Assembly: GCA_030038035.1 (NCBI GenBank)
Contig: JASHPP010000297.1
Coordinates: forward strand, 1 to 6,128
From: Trebonia sp.
GTDB taxonomy: Bacteria; Actinomycetota; Actinomycetes; Streptosporangiales; Streptosporangiaceae
Length of the DNA stretch: 6,128 bases
Direction: 5' to 3'
Made by a program: the position numbers and the translations under genes. The notes under the pieces were generated by a model that worked only from the letters and a program-made list of their open reading frames with translations, did no database searches and was not told the DNA's origin. Of this stretch, positions 5,726 to 6,128 are shown piece after piece. How positions within the stretch are numbered: the stretch's first letter is position 1; every line of letters starts with the position of its first letter.

Positions 5726-6128
5726 TTAAAGCCCCGACTCGGCGGTCCTGACCAGGATCCGGCGGCATTCCTCGCAGCGCACCACCTCGTCGGGAGCCGC
5801 GGCGCGAAGCGCGTTGAGGTCGAGGGTGCTGAGCGAGACGTGGCAGCCCTCGCACCGGCCGCGGCGCAGCATCGCCGCGCCGATGCCGCCATGGGTGTCG
5901 CGGAGCTTGTCGTAGAGCGCGAGCAGCTCACCGGGAACGCCGCCGGCCACCGACGCGCGGGTGGCCGCGGCCTTGCCGGCCTGCTCGTCGATCTCCGCCA
6001 GGGCCGTGTCGCGGCGCGCCGTCGCCGCCGCCGACTCCTGGGCCGCGCCGGCCTGCTCGGCCGCGGCCGAGTCGCGCGCCGCCTGGGCGCCCTCGCGCCG
6101 TTCCATCAGCTCGAGGACGACCTCCTCC
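5726..6128 (-). CDS. C4 zinc-ribbon protein, COG1579 family (N-terminus outside window)
   Basis: The frame is open to the right edge and ends with TAA at 5728-5726, so only the C-terminal 133 or so residues are visible. The first part is an Ala/Glu/Arg-rich helix without prolines, consistent with the long coiled coil of this family. Next comes VPGELLALYDKLRDTHGGIGAAMLRRGRCEGCHVSL, then LRAAAPDEVVRCEECRRILVR. The two Cys pairs, CEGC (coded at about 5843-5854) and CEEC (about 5765-5776), form a C4 zinc ribbon. The internal ATG at 6106 is probably not the start, because the coiled-coil frame continues upstream of it (EEVVLEL). COG1579 proteins are widespread conserved proteins of poorly defined, possibly nucleic-acid-related function; in actinobacteria they usually sit beside Nif3-like and RNase H genes, which would lie beyond the right edge. 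It shares the permease's strand, 82 bases upstream of GTG 5643. Confidence 0.9.
   Translation of the reverse strand, partial: EEVVLELMERREGAQAARDSAAAEQAGAAQESAAATARRDTALAEIDEQAGKAAATRASVAGGVPGELLALYDKLRDTHGGIGAAMLRRGRCEGCHVSLSTLDLNALRAAAPDEVVRCEECRRILVRTAESGL

Noticed and set aside
5718..5732. AT-rich patch (ATCTTTTAAAG) as a promoter
   Set aside because: It overlaps the zinc-ribbon stop codon and I could not pair it with a -35 or a sensible start distance, so it may simply be the gene end.
5644..5931. N-terminal extension of the permease frame to 5931
   Set aside because: It runs over the zinc-ribbon coding sequence in another frame, is Ser/Arg/Ala-rich with no homology signal, and codon bias falls off upstream of GTG 5643.

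Overview
The window is very GC-rich, with third codon positions almost entirely G or C. It uses GTG as well as ATG starts, and its protein families point to a high-GC actinomycete (Streptomyces or Streptosporangiales-like; the genus cannot be fixed from this sequence). I read it as the end of a cell-surface polysaccharide (teichoic-acid-like or capsule-like glycopolymer) assembly locus lying against a housekeeping gene.

Left part, plus strand. Three tightly packed genes appear to form one operon. The first is the 3' end of a probable glycosyltransferase carrying an in-frame 15-bp tandem repeat (2-550). The second is a large protein made of two consecutive GT-B/GT4-type glycosyltransferase units (about 556-2799). 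The third is an asparagine-synthase-like ATP-pyrophosphatase (PP-loop) protein without the glutaminase cysteine at its N-terminus (2833-4446). A short perfect hairpin sits in the 33-bp gap between the second and third genes.

Right part, minus strand, convergent with the first. An ABC-2 family polysaccharide-export permease of the TagG/Wzm type (4501-5643) has an unusually long, cysteine-containing extracytoplasmic loop before its last membrane segment. Upstream of it on the same strand is the 3' part of a C4 zinc-ribbon protein of the COG1579 family (5726 to beyond the right edge). The 82-bp gap between these two contains a 6-bp-stem inverted repeat and a TAnnnT -10-like hexamer placed so that a leaderless transcript starting at GTG 5643 is possible.

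Working together (inference): the glycosyltransferases would build a lipid-linked polymer or oligosaccharide at the inner face of the membrane. The asparagine-synthase-like enzyme may form an amide on it or on a precursor, and the permease would flip or export the product with an ATPase that is not encoded in this window. Nothing seen is a mobile element, CRISPR array, tRNA or rRNA. The families are all recognisable; the least ordinary points are the tandem GT4 fusion, the cysteine-less amidotransferase-like protein, and the permease's long loop and missing ATPase neighbour.
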